A stretch of 46,182 bases of DNA from assembly GCA_946497695.1 (NCBI GenBank), contig CAMMLJ010000013.1, positions 1 to 46,182 on the forward strand, read 5' to 3'. Numbering within the stretch: position 1 is the first letter of the stretch; each line of letters opens with the position of its first letter. This DNA is from an uncultured Clostridium sp. (GTDB taxonomy: Bacteria; Bacillota; Clostridia; TANB77; CAG-508). A program made the position numbers and the translations under genes. Of the stretch, positions 16,972 to 26,936 are shown piece by piece. The notes below the pieces were generated by a model that saw only the letters and a program-made list of their open reading frames with translations, was not told the DNA's origin and made no database searches.

Positions 16972-18876
16972 TTATGGGTTTCCTCCTCCATTATTATTTT
17001 GTCTTGCTTGTAATTCTTGCATTTTTAATAAAGTTTTTTCCATATCTTTTGCTATATTTTGTTGAGATACTCCCATTTGTTCAAAAGTATTTCTATATTG
17101 TGCTAAACTTTGTGCTAATTGCCTATCTTCTTGTGCAAATGTATTTACATCTTGTCCTTGTAAAACTCCTCTTGCTATTGATTCATATCTTGTTGCTGCA
17201 GTAGCTGGATCATTTTGTAATCCTCTATTTTGTACCCAATCATTATATGCTTGTCCAGTTTGTGTCCTAACTGCTGTTTTTTGGTCACGTTTTTCAACCG
17301 CATTATTTATTATATTTTTCTCAGCTGTATATGCACCTTTTCCAATAGAATATCCTATAATTGCTCCATTCATACCACCAGCTCCTGCACCCATTGCAGT
17401 TAAAGCAAGTTGTGGAGCATATGTTGCAAGAGTAGCTGCTGCACCAGAACCTTTTCTTGCAGCCCATCCTAGTGGTTTTCCTACTACTCCTAAAACTTTT
17501 CCAGCTTTTGTATTTGCCAGTTTTTCTGCACCTTGTTTAGCTTTAGATACCACTGGATTAGTTTTTCTGCCTTTTTGATAACCTTTAGAAATATTATTAT
17601 TACTATTAGCATTATTTCTAGCTTGATTTGTTTGTCTTGGTCCTTGTGCACCTCCAACTGCAGGTGCAGCTCCTGCGGCTCTTCCTCCAGAACCTCCAGC
17701 TGCAGATTGTCCAATTTTACTTAAACTACTTCCTAAAGATTTAACAACTGCTAATGTCATAAATGTATCCCCTAAGTTATGAGCATGTTCAAAGCTGAAT
17801 ATTCCTCTTACTATGTGTTCTGCTTGATGTATAAATAATAACATTATACAACCTAAAATTGCTGCTCCAAGGGTTTTGTCTTGCATTAATTCTAATGCTG
17901 TTGCTGCAAAAACTATATATATTAAACATTGGAATGGTTGTATTAAAACTGTATATACAAATTCTTTTACCCATTTATTTAATGCTTGTGATTGATTGTC
18001 TCCCATTTTATCTATAGCATATGTTATTGTAACAATTGGTGATATTATTACTAAAAATGCTAATGTAAGCATACGTTTTATATAAAAAACTAAGAATGAT
18101 AATGTGACACCAACTAATATACAAAATGCTATTGCAGATCCAAATCCTATTGTAAATGAAATCGGATTTACTCCCTGCAGAGCAAATGTATCCATTACAT
18201 CAGAAAATATTGAAGTATCAACAGCATCTCCCATTGCTGTTTCCATAATGCTAACAAGTGCATTATTAGCATTTAATGTAAAGGCTATTATATATTGTAA
18301 TAAGAATACTAGAACGAAACTTACTACCCAATCTTTTAGCATTGTTTTGTATTTTGCTTCTTCAGATGCTACCGTAGAAATCGCCATTCTAATTCCTACA
18401 TATACTAATACAGCAAGTAAAATACCTATTGCTAAATTTCTTAAGGCATAGTACCATATGGCGATATTCTGCCTTATTGTTAATACTCCTGCACTTAAAT
18501 CTGAACCATCAGCTCTTGTAAAACTGAAGAAATTTACATCTGTTATTTCGAGTTTATCGAATAAAATATCTTGCGGACTAATATTAATATTAAATTGACC
18601 TCCTGCAATAGATGCAATTCCTCCTATTACTAATCTTAGTGCATAACCAAATGCTACAATTAAAACTCTTAATGGCCAAGTAAGTAAACCTGCTAAACCA
18701 TCTGCTACGCCTCCCATGAGCTCTTCGATTCCTTCTACAAGTTTGTTTTCTTCTTTCTGTGAAGATGTTGTTGTAGTATCTGCATATACAACACACATGA
18801 CATTTGGTAGCACAAAATTCAACATTGTAATTATACATATAGTAATAGTTAATATTTTGAACAAACTCCTTTTCAT
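16972..18876 (-). CDS. VirB6/TrbL-like polytopic channel protein, copy C
   Basis: 634 residues from ATG 18876, preceded by GGAAGGAG; a farther ATG at 18894 overlaps this site and is rejected. Signal peptide about 1-33 (VMCVVYA). About seven membrane helices lie between 60 and 380. The block WYYALRNLAIGILLAVLVY, then GIRMAISTVASEEAKYKTML, is shared with the two other VirB6-like proteins of the locus. The C-terminal 240 residues are Gly/Ala/Gln-rich and soluble. VirB6-like proteins form the inner-membrane part of type IV secretion channels. The start lies one base after the stop of the preceding gene, so translation is tightly coupled. Confidence 0.8.
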   Translation of the reverse strand: MKRSLFKILTITICIITMLNFVLPNVMCVVYADTTTTSSQKEENKLVEGIEELMGGVADGLAGLLTWPLRVLIVAFGYALRLVIGGIASIAGGQFNINISPQDILFDKLEITDVNFFSFTRADGSDLSAGVLTIRQNIAIWYYALRNLAIGILLAVLVYVGIRMAISTVASEEAKYKTMLKDWVVSFVLVFLLQYIIAFTLNANNALVSIMETAMGDAVDTSIFSDVMDTFALQGVNPISFTIGFGSAIAFCILVGVTLSFLVFYIKRMLTLAFLVIISPIVTITYAIDKMGDNQSQALNKWVKEFVYTVLIQPFQCLIYIVFAATALELMQDKTLGAAILGCIMLLFIHQAEHIVRGIFSFEHAHNLGDTFMTLAVVKSLGSSLSKIGQSAAGGSGGRAAGAAPAVGGAQGPRQTNQARNNANSNNNISKGYQKGRKTNPVVSKAKQGAEKLANTKAGKVLGVVGKPLGWAARKGSGAAATLATYAPQLALTAMGAGAGGMNGAIIGYSIGKGAYTAEKNIINNAVEKRDQKTAVRTQTGQAYNDWVQNRGLQNDPATAATRYESIARGVLQGQDVNTFAQEDRQLAQSLAQYRNTFEQMGVSQQNIAKDMEKTLLKMQELQARQNNNGGGNP

Positions 18877-18877
18877 G

Positions 18878-21800
18878 TTATCTCCTTCCTCCATCTATAT
18901 CTATGTTTCTAAAAGTTACACTTGTTAGTACATTTTTTAAATTACTACGTTTCTGGTTAGTTGAATGAATGCCTGTGCTAGCCTTATATAGATAAGATTT
19001 ATCTTTATTGCTTTCCAAATTAGCATAATCTCTATCTATTCTCTGTAATCTTTGTATTTGCTCTTTTAGCTCTTCCATTCCTTTTTCTGCTTTTTTATTT
19101 GCATCATGTTTTTTCATAATATCTTCAATTGTTGATTTTAATTCATCTGCCTTTATTGTTTCTGAATAATCAAATCTATCATCTTTTATAACTGATGGAT
19201 CATTTACTAAATTTTCATTCTTAACTGTCTTATCATCTATTTCTTGTTCTAAGTCTTTCATGAATTTTGATACTCTTTCATCTGTTTCTTGTTCAATTTT
19301 TCTTTCTGTTATAGCATCTATTTCATTATTATTTTCTATTGAATATTGTTCTTTTAATTTATCTAAAATATTATTTCTAACCTGTTGCCTTACTTTTTCT
19401 TTTACCGTTTCTATACTATTTTTTCCTATAGTTTTATCATCAATTCCTAAACTAGCTTTATATGATTGTAAATTTTTTTCTATATCTAGTCTTTCATCTA
19501 CCATGTCAGATATACTAAATACATCATCTATAGTTCTTCTATATGAATCATCAAAAGATTTTTTAGCCATTGTTTTTATAGATTTATCATCCATACCATG
19601 ACTTCCCAATGCTCTAAACTCTTCTTCCTTTGCTTTTCTTCCTTGTGTGTATAAATCAATAATATTAGATTCAGAGCTTTTTGCTTCATTAATTTTTGAC
19701 ATCCTACTTTCGTAAGTATCTTGAATTTTAGCAGTTGGTTTTAATAAACCTTTATTAACATTATTTTTTACAGTATTAATAACTCCATTTGTTCTTATGT
19801 TTGAAAATGTCTGTCTCATACCAGTTTTAGGTTTTTTTACATTTTTCTTTCCACCACCTAATATAACTGATGCAATATTAGTTGCCCCTACTTCTTCTAA
19901 TCCTGAAACTCCCATTAAAGGAAGCGCTGTAACAATCTTTAAAGCATTTGACATCCTATCATCATGTACTGTATATAAGTCTTTAACAAATTTCTTTCTT
20001 GCATCCTTTCTATCTTCTCTCGTTCTTAATACTTCTTTATTTAAATCTTCTGATAATGAAGTTAATTTTTCTGCTTTTCCTTTTGGAACATATTGACCAG
20101 TAGCTGCATCTATATTTCTAATTCCACGCCAACTCTTTCCAAGTGCTTTTTTGCCTAAGTTAGCATATCCTAATGCTTCTAGCTGTACTTGTTTCTTTTT
20201 CTCTTTTCCAATTGTTGTATTCCTCTTTAAATTTTTTCCAAATTGAACTGCACCAGTAGCAAAACCTTTAAGTGATTTTCCAACTTCTCCTGCTACAAAC
20301 ATAGTTCCTAAAATTTCTGTTCTTGGGTTAGACTTTAATATTGTATTTAGTGTTCTTGAACCTCCATCTTTATCACCAACCATACTAAATATACTTGTAA
20401 AGATATTTGTTGCTTTAAACATAAAGTTCATAACAACTAATGCTACCATAATTCCACCCATAGATTCATCTGTCAATTGTAATACCACAGTTACGAAACA
20501 TGTATATATCAGAGCATGTACACTTTGTATTAAAACCAATAATGTGTAATCTTTCATCCATCTAGTAAATGCTTTTGCTTTTCCAGTTCTTACTTTTGAT
20601 ATAGCATAACTTGCTCCCATCATTGGTGCCATAACAATAAGTATACAAACTCCCAAAAGTCTTTTTATGTATATATATAAGAATTTTAACATTAATACTA
20701 TTAATACAATATATAAAATGGTTCCTATCATTCCAGAAGAAAATTTTATTTCATAAGCTTTTGTTCTTACTGTTTCATATATACTATCTTCATATCCCAT
20801 ACTTTCTTGAGCATCCATTATCCAGCCTAATATTGTAGAATTTAAGTTAAGTATAAATATTAAGAAAAAGTGAATAACGAATATTATAAGAAAACCTACA
20901 AGCCAATTTATTAACATTCTCTTATATTCTGCTTTTTCTGAAGCTATTGAAGATATTGCCATTTTTATACCTATATATATTAAAATAACTAACATTACTG
21001 CTATTGTTACATTTCTTATTGCATAATACCATGTAGCAACACTTTCTCTTATAATTTGTAATGAAGAATCTTCTTTTAATGTATATCCCCCTGCAGTGTC
21101 TGAAAACATATTTACATCTAATAATGGAATTTGATTAAATATGATTTTGTCTACTGTTAGTTTATCATCACCTTCTGGTTGTAATTCTGTTGAAGAAGGT
21201 GTATATAAATCATCACTATCTAATATTGATTGTGTTTGGTTTTCTTCTGTTGTATCAGAAGTTCCATTATTTTCTTGTGTTGTATTATTTGTTGTATTTT
21301 CTGTATCTTCTACTGGTGCTTCTACTGTTTCACCAGTAAGAGCATCAAGTGCTTCTGTAATAATATTCACGAAAATATTTGCCCAACCTATAATAACAAC
21401 TTTTATTATCATAGTCATAAATCCAAGAATATAATCAATTAATTGTGAAATTAAATTAAACAACCATGCTAATAAATTAACTGATTTTGTACCTGAAAAT
21501 GAACCTTGTGCTAAACCTTGATAATAAAATTCATCTGCTGGATCCTCTGTAGCGTTATTTTCTTCTTCAAGAAATTCATTACTTGCAGGTACACTTCCTG
21601 ATGGTGTTACTTGAACATCTTCATTTAATGCAAATATCATGTCAAATGTATCTGCTTGACCATTTGGAGGGTCATGAATAACCATAGCAGGGCTTCCTCC
21701 TTCTCCACCTCCAGATCCAAAATTAAAATGTCTTAAATCTCTTGGCGTTGTTGCACTTGGGTTACTAGCAGCTACCATTTCAACGTGACGATTTCTTACT

Positions 21801-22196
21801 AAAATATCCCCTGGTTTTGCTTCTGATGGTGATACTTGATGCCAATATTCATTTTGTAATGATGTTTTATTGGTACTTGCATAACTATTAAAACCGTATT
21901 GAATATATATCTAATCCTAAAAATATCTGATACATATATGCTACCCCTGTAGTACAACAACAATAGAATATAGATTTATCATCTTCAAAACGTGCAGGTA
22001 CATTTTTTCCACTTGTACTATAAACAGAAATTGAAGCATATTGGTTTATAAATTGTTCTGTTTGCTCTACTAGAAATGACCTTGCACCATCGTCAAAATT
22101 TCTTGCAAAAGAAGATGATGTATTTGCAATTATAATGTAAAATATAAAAAATGATATTAATATATTTTTAAAAAACTTCTTTATTTTGTGCATCAT
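18878..22196 (-). CDS. NlpC/P60-VirB6 fusion protein, read through a +1 frameshift at CGG
   Basis: The first frame (22196-21888) has a signal or anchor helix (about 10-27) and ends ...CCCTTGVAYMYQIFLGLDIYS shortly before the CGG at 21896, then stops two codons after it. Skipping one base gives ...I-G-FNSYAS... and on through LQNEYWHQVSPSEAKPGDIL to VRNRHVEMVAASNPS. This unites a catalytic Cys (79-81) and a His in the classic NlpC/P60 order. The joined protein is about 1,105 residues: peptidase domain, membrane helices, the WYYAIRN...GIKMAISSIASEKAEYKRML block shared with copies A and C, further helices, and a 500-residue basic coiled tail. Before the first stop only half the peptidase exists. 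An exported amidase or endopeptidase built into a VirB6 channel is unusual. Confidence 0.75.
21894..21896 (-). other. In-frame CGG: candidate +1 frameshift site in the NlpC/P60-VirB6 gene
   Basis: Minus-strand context TCAATA-CGG-TTTTAATAG. Skipping C gives GGT TTT AAT AGT and opens a frame of about 1,000 codons; the zero frame meets TAA after one more codon. Confidence 0.65.
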
Positions 22197-22208
22197 CTTC
22201 TCCTTTCT

Positions 22209-23699
22209 TTATAGTTCAATTTTTATATCTTTTCCATCATATGTTAATATTTTGTTTGCATAATCGAAATTTGTTACTTCAAATTTATCTGTTCCACTAA
22301 CAATTGTCTTTGTCTCTCTTGTTGTTGCATTATATACATATATACCTTGGTAGTCTATACTATATATAAAGTTATCATCATCATACCAATAAGTTGCACT
22401 TGCATATATATTTTTACTTAATTCACTATCTGGATTACTTCCATCTATAGAAAAGAAAGCAATGTCATATTTTTTTCCATCTTCATTTATTGTTGATTTT
22501 TCCGCATACTTAGTACTTAAGTAAGTACCTGTATCATTTGGAATTTCACTCTTTTCCATTCTTCTAGTTAATTCTTGCTCTATTATTAAACTATCATTTG
22601 TTTTATAATATAACTGGTAATAATCTTTATTATCCTCTTTAAAAGAACCTGTATATTCTTGGTAAATTTGTATACCATTTAAAGCATTAGTACTATTATC
22701 TACTTTTACTCCTTGTAGAGGATAATAAATTTTACAAAAATCAGTATCATAATAATAGTATGAATAGTCTGGCCATAAATTGGTTAATTTGTTCATGAAT
22801 GAAGTAAAATCTTTATCCTCATTATATTGTTCTACAATTTTTTCGAATTGAGTATAATTATATGTAAGCCTTGGATATACAGAAATTTCATCTTCTGAAA
22901 AACATATATAAAAATCTTTTCCTATATATTCTAATATTGCATTTTTTTCTATATAATTATCACCTAGTTTCGCTTTTATATCATCAAAACTATCGCCTAC
23001 TTTAATATCATCTATAACTGATTTTCCAAATTTATTTGTAAGTACAATATTAAAAATTTTTCCACCTATATTTCTTACTCTATATCCGTTTTCAAAATAT
23101 ATATCATAGTTTCTAAAAGTACTAGTTTTTTCTCCAAAATTTATATTCTCTGTATTCCATTCATTATTTATTAATGTTTGTAATTCTGAATTTACATTAA
23201 ATTCTGTTTCTTTAAATTCTTGCTTATTTTCCAAATTATATTGTGATAATAATTTATTAAAATATTCTGCTTCCTCTAAATCATTAAAGTATTTCTTTGT
23301 AATAGATATAGTATTTGTATCTACTCTTATAATAAGATTTCTAGATTCATCTATTAATCTAATTTTTCTATATGTTAGATATTTTGTAATTGCATCTATT
23401 GTTACATCATAATATGCTTGTTTAGATTCTCCATCTTGATATGTATCATATTTAAACTCCAAATAAATATCCATATTATAGCCATCTAGATCTGAATCTT
23501 TGCTAGATATAAATTTACATTCACAAAATTCTACTACTCTTTGCAAAGAATTCGCCTCATTTATAGAATCTATTTTCTTATTACTTTGAGCAAGTTTCAT
23601 AACTACAATTAATATAATAAAAAATGCTATAATCACTGTTGATATTATTATAATTTTCTTTTTTCGTTTATTCATTGCTTTTTTATTTTTTTTCTTCAT
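22209..23699 (-). CDS. Membrane-anchored extracytoplasmic protein of the secretion-like locus
   Basis: 496 residues from ATG 23699, which has AGAGGTG upstream; an ATG at 23726 lies inside the preceding gene and is less likely. Very basic start, one membrane helix at about 16-36, then a long outer region that I do not recognise. It is rich in Tyr, Asp and Asn. The last 150 residues contain repeated short strands with Asp/Tyr turns (YWYDDDNFIYSIDYQGIYVY) suggestive of a beta-propeller-like or solenoid fold. It lies between two VirB6-like genes, 12 bp before the NlpC/P60 fusion. A role as an outer scaffold is inferred from position only. Confidence 0.55.
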   Translation of the reverse strand: MKKKNKKAMNKRKKKIIIISTVIIAFFIILIVVMKLAQSNKKIDSINEANSLQRVVEFCECKFISSKDSDLDGYNMDIYLEFKYDTYQDGESKQAYYDVTIDAITKYLTYRKIRLIDESRNLIIRVDTNTISITKKYFNDLEEAEYFNKLLSQYNLENKQEFKETEFNVNSELQTLINNEWNTENINFGEKTSTFRNYDIYFENGYRVRNIGGKIFNIVLTNKFGKSVIDDIKVGDSFDDIKAKLGDNYIEKNAILEYIGKDFYICFSEDEISVYPRLTYNYTQFEKIVEQYNEDKDFTSFMNKLTNLWPDYSYYYYDTDFCKIYYPLQGVKVDNSTNALNGIQIYQEYTGSFKEDNKDYYQLYYKTNDSLIIEQELTRRMEKSEIPNDTGTYLSTKYAEKSTINEDGKKYDIAFFSIDGSNPDSELSKNIYASATYWYDDDNFIYSIDYQGIYVYNATTRETKTIVSGTDKFEVTNFDYANKILTYDGKDIKIEL

Positions 23700-23709
23700 A
23701 TAAACACCT

Positions 23710-24900
23710 CTATGCCCTATGTGCAAATCTTGCTAGTTGAATTCCACCTAATGAACTTATTGAGTTTGCACCTCTTATTCCTAAAACATTCTTTACAATT
23801 TTCTCTCCTCTAGATAAACCTATTAAGAAAATTGCTGCAAGTAATGGTGCTGCTGTTGCAATCGCTCCTGCTACTGATATAAATACCATATATATTACTA
23901 AATGCAGTGGTTGAATAAAAATGTTTATAAGAATTTCTTGTAGCCATTTTTGGAAACCTTGGGCTTTATCGTCTCCTATACTATCAATTGGATATGTTAT
24001 AGAAATTAGTGGTGAAATTATTATTAATATCCCCACAGATAAAACCCTCTTAAAGTATATAATAAAGAATTTTAATTGGTAATAAATAATTACCCAATAT
24101 AATATACAAATAGCTACATAATTCCAACCTTTAAGTGTCTCTAGTTTTTGCATTATCGAATCTTCTTCTGGGCTTTCGATTGTACCATTACCATACATTA
24201 AGGTCTTTTCTAAGTTATCTGTACTTTTTGGTATCAATTCTACCAATGCATTTGAAACATTTATAGCAAATGTAACAATATATATTAATACAAATATTAA
24301 GCAAAAACCTTTTACCCAACTAATTAACATCTTTTGATATTTTGCTTTTTCATCAGCTACAGTAGAAATCGCCATTCTAATTCCTACATATACTAATACT
24401 AAAAGAGTTAAACCTACTGCTAAATTTCTCATAGCACTATACCAAACTATAATACTTTGAGTTAATTTTCCATTTAATTTTTCTGTTTCGTTTACATTTC
24501 CAAAGAAATCAATGCTGAACAAATCATATTTTCCAGATAATAAGTCTTGAATTGTAAATTCCATCGTTCCAGAACCAGAAACTTGTTGTGAATTTACAAT
24601 TGACCTTAATATAGCACTAACTAAAGTAGGTATAATATTAAGTATTCTAGCAAGTGTACTTGCTGTAGCCCCACCCATACTAGGTTCTGGAGATACTTTA
24701 TGCTTAGATGAACCACCTTCAGCATTTGCTGTAGTTTTACCATCATTCATAAGGCTATCTACAGAATCATCTGAAATTCCACTCATTACTTCGTTAACAT
24801 TTTCTTTTTTTGGTTCTGCAGCATAGGTTATTTTCATAGGTATTATTAAATTAAAAATTGTTACAATTAGTATAACTATTAAACCTACTTTTTTAATCAT
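23710..24900 (-). CDS. VirB6/TrbL-like polytopic channel protein, copy A
   Basis: 396 residues. Signal peptide about 1-27 (MKITYA|AEP). Membrane helices from about 155 to 365, including VWYSAMRNLAVGLTLLVLVY followed by GIRMAISTVADEKAKYQKML, the block common to all three VirB6-like proteins here. It is the shortest copy, without the long soluble tail. Located directly after the VirB4 ATPase gene (17-bp gap), the order found in many Gram-positive conjugation modules. VirB6-like proteins line the inner-membrane channel. Confidence 0.8.
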   Translation of the reverse strand: MIKKVGLIVILIVTIFNLIIPMKITYAAEPKKENVNEVMSGISDDSVDSLMNDGKTTANAEGGSSKHKVSPEPSMGGATASTLARILNIIPTLVSAILRSIVNSQQVSGSGTMEFTIQDLLSGKYDLFSIDFFGNVNETEKLNGKLTQSIIVWYSAMRNLAVGLTLLVLVYVGIRMAISTVADEKAKYQKMLISWVKGFCLIFVLIYIVTFAINVSNALVELIPKSTDNLEKTLMYGNGTIESPEEDSIMQKLETLKGWNYVAICILYWVIIYYQLKFFIIYFKRVLSVGILIIISPLISITYPIDSIGDDKAQGFQKWLQEILINIFIQPLHLVIYMVFISVAGAIATAAPLLAAIFLIGLSRGEKIVKNVLGIRGANSISSLGGIQLARFAHRA

Positions 24901-24917
24901 TTACTCTCCCTCTTAAT

Positions 24918-26912
24918 TTATGATTGTGCATCTTTTTTGTTTCTTTGTTCTTCTTTTTGTTTTTGTTCTTGTATCAATTTAATTTTGTTAACATTTGTTT
25001 CTACAAATTCAAATTCTTTCTTAGTTGGTCTTATAGAAATTATAGCTGTATCTGAACCAACTTTTAATAATCCTTCACCTCTGTTACATGTTGTTAAAAA
25101 GGCTGCTTCACCTTCACTTAATTTAAATACTTCCTTTATATAAGGAATTTCTGATTTATCTTGTGCTAAGAATAATTTTGTATCTGATGATGTTAAAACT
25201 GCTTGTGCTTCTGGTTTTTCGTAGAAATCTTGGAATTTTTGTGACATAACAGCTAATGAAACATTTCTTTTTCTAGCACGTCTTGCCATTGTATTTAAGA
25301 AATCTACAGCTTCTGGATATGGAAGCAACATCCATGCCTCATCAATAAGTACTCTTTTCTTAGCTGCTTTTTCTTTATCTTCACTGTTTTTCTTAACATA
25401 TTTTTCCCAAATCCAAGAAAGTAAGATTTGTTGTGCAAGTGGTCTTGCAAATCTTTCTTCTAGTTGTGATATATCAAGATTTATAAATGGTGTTCCATCT
25501 AATAACTCGAATGTTGATTGTCCATCAAAATATGCCATTTGCCCATTGTATTCTCTTACATATTGTTTCATAACTTTAGATAAATAACTATAATGGAATC
25601 TGTAATCTGGGTTCTCGTTTTCTTGACCTTTTCTTAAAATTCTCTTAAACCAAGAACCTATTGTTGGCATTTCCTTCTTTACTCTTCCTATGTAATTTTT
25701 AGAAAATCTCTTAGTTTGATCGTTTTCTTCAAACAAACTATTTATATCATCTGTAATTCCTCTTGATTCATATTCTTCTGCAACAGATTCTGCAATAATT
25801 TGTTTGGTAAGTTCGTTTACTTCCTCACTTCTTGTACTACCTCTTGCCATTGTAAGTAATGCTTGTGTAACATCTTCTACTTTATTTTCTATATTTAAAA
25901 CTACTCTTTCTCTTCCTGTTATTTCATCTTTTACTGTTTCTGGTTCTATATCAAATAAGTTGATAATTGTATTAGAGTTTGGGCTTATTGTTACATTAAC
26001 TCCACCTAAAGCATCTGCAACAACTCCATACTCACCTTCAGCATCTAGTGCTAAACTTTCTATTCCCATTAAAACAGATGACCTTGCTGTAATTGTTTTA
26101 ATAGTAACACCTTTACCAGCACCAGATTTACCAAATATAACTAAATTGTAATTTGTAAGTGTAGAACTAAAGTTATCAAACAATATTGGTAATCCTGTTT
26201 GTTTATCGAAACCAATTGGTATACCATTTTCATGTCCAACTTCTGAAGAAAAGAATGGGAAAACTGTTGCCATTGAATTTCTATCAAAATTATGAGCTTT
26301 TTTAATTGTATTTTCGTTAAAAGGTAAATTTGTTCTAAAAGCATCTTCTTGAATTGCCCATGCTGGTTTTACATCTATTAATGTTTTTGACATTTCAGAT
26401 GCTAGTAACTCTGTCTCTTTATCTAGATCTTCTAAGCTATATGCAAATAATGTACATACTATTGTAGATTCATATAATTTATTAAATCCACTTGCTATCT
26501 GATCTCTTAAGTCTTCAGCTTCTATTCTTTTTTGTGCTAAGATTCTTTCACGGTTTATATCTCCTCTATCTATAGCAACAAGTCTTTCTGCTTCTAATTC
26601 ATTAATTGTTCTATTTAAATCTGTTTGTGATGAACTCTCACTGACTGGTGAGATAAATACAGATGTATTAATATCACCAAATGTATACATACTTCTTAAG
26701 AATTCTGGGAATGTACACATTCTAGGAATATTTGCTACGATCATACTCCTTGCATATCTAGTTTTAGTAGAAACAATTTCCACATGATTTATATTTGAAA
26801 AGTCAATTCCAGCAGGAGCAATTAAATCTTTTATTCCCTTTGCGTTTTTTTCAAGAACTCCTTTTGGTATTTCTATATTCTTTTCTTTTTCTTCAACATT
26901 TTTATTTTTCAT
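24918..26912 (-). CDS. VirB4/TrbE-family ATPase
   Basis: 664 residues. The N-terminal 240 residues form the usual VirB4 adaptor region. Walker A GKSGAGKG stands at about 261-268, and Walker B VLIDEAW has Asp524-Glu525. The segment TMARRARKRNVSLAVMSQ (about 540-557) is the typical motif after Walker B in VirB4/TraC/ConE proteins. This ATPase powers pilus or channel assembly and substrate transport. The neighbouring 26937-28163 gene resembles a VirB4 N-terminal domain, so the function may be split over two proteins. No VirD4-type coupling ATPase or VirB11 is present in the window. It sits between the split N-domain gene and a VirB6-like gene, with about 20-bp gaps. Confidence 0.92.
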   Translation of the reverse strand: MKNKNVEEKEKNIEIPKGVLEKNAKGIKDLIAPAGIDFSNINHVEIVSTKTRYARSMIVANIPRMCTFPEFLRSMYTFGDINTSVFISPVSESSSQTDLNRTINELEAERLVAIDRGDINRERILAQKRIEAEDLRDQIASGFNKLYESTIVCTLFAYSLEDLDKETELLASEMSKTLIDVKPAWAIQEDAFRTNLPFNENTIKKAHNFDRNSMATVFPFFSSEVGHENGIPIGFDKQTGLPILFDNFSSTLTNYNLVIFGKSGAGKGVTIKTITARSSVLMGIESLALDAEGEYGVVADALGGVNVTISPNSNTIINLFDIEPETVKDEITGRERVVLNIENKVEDVTQALLTMARGSTRSEEVNELTKQIIAESVAEEYESRGITDDINSLFEENDQTKRFSKNYIGRVKKEMPTIGSWFKRILRKGQENENPDYRFHYSYLSKVMKQYVREYNGQMAYFDGQSTFELLDGTPFINLDISQLEERFARPLAQQILLSWIWEKYVKKNSEDKEKAAKKRVLIDEAWMLLPYPEAVDFLNTMARRARKRNVSLAVMSQKFQDFYEKPEAQAVLTSSDTKLFLAQDKSEIPYIKEVFKLSEGEAAFLTTCNRGEGLLKVGSDTAIISIRPTKKEFEFVETNVNKIKLIQEQKQKEEQRNKKDAQS

Positions 26913-26936
26913 TTAAAACTTTCCTCCAATCCTTTG

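Noticed and set aside
17490..17974. Minus- and plus-strand frames of 60-74 codons within the VirB6-like genes
   Set aside because: They are out-of-frame readings of low-complexity coding sequence.
8880..21910. Homopolymer sequencing errors as the cause of all three frame breaks
   Set aside because: Sites 1 and 3 have no homopolymer at the joint, and all three coincide with the otherwise avoided CGG codon. Raw reads would be needed to exclude errors fully.
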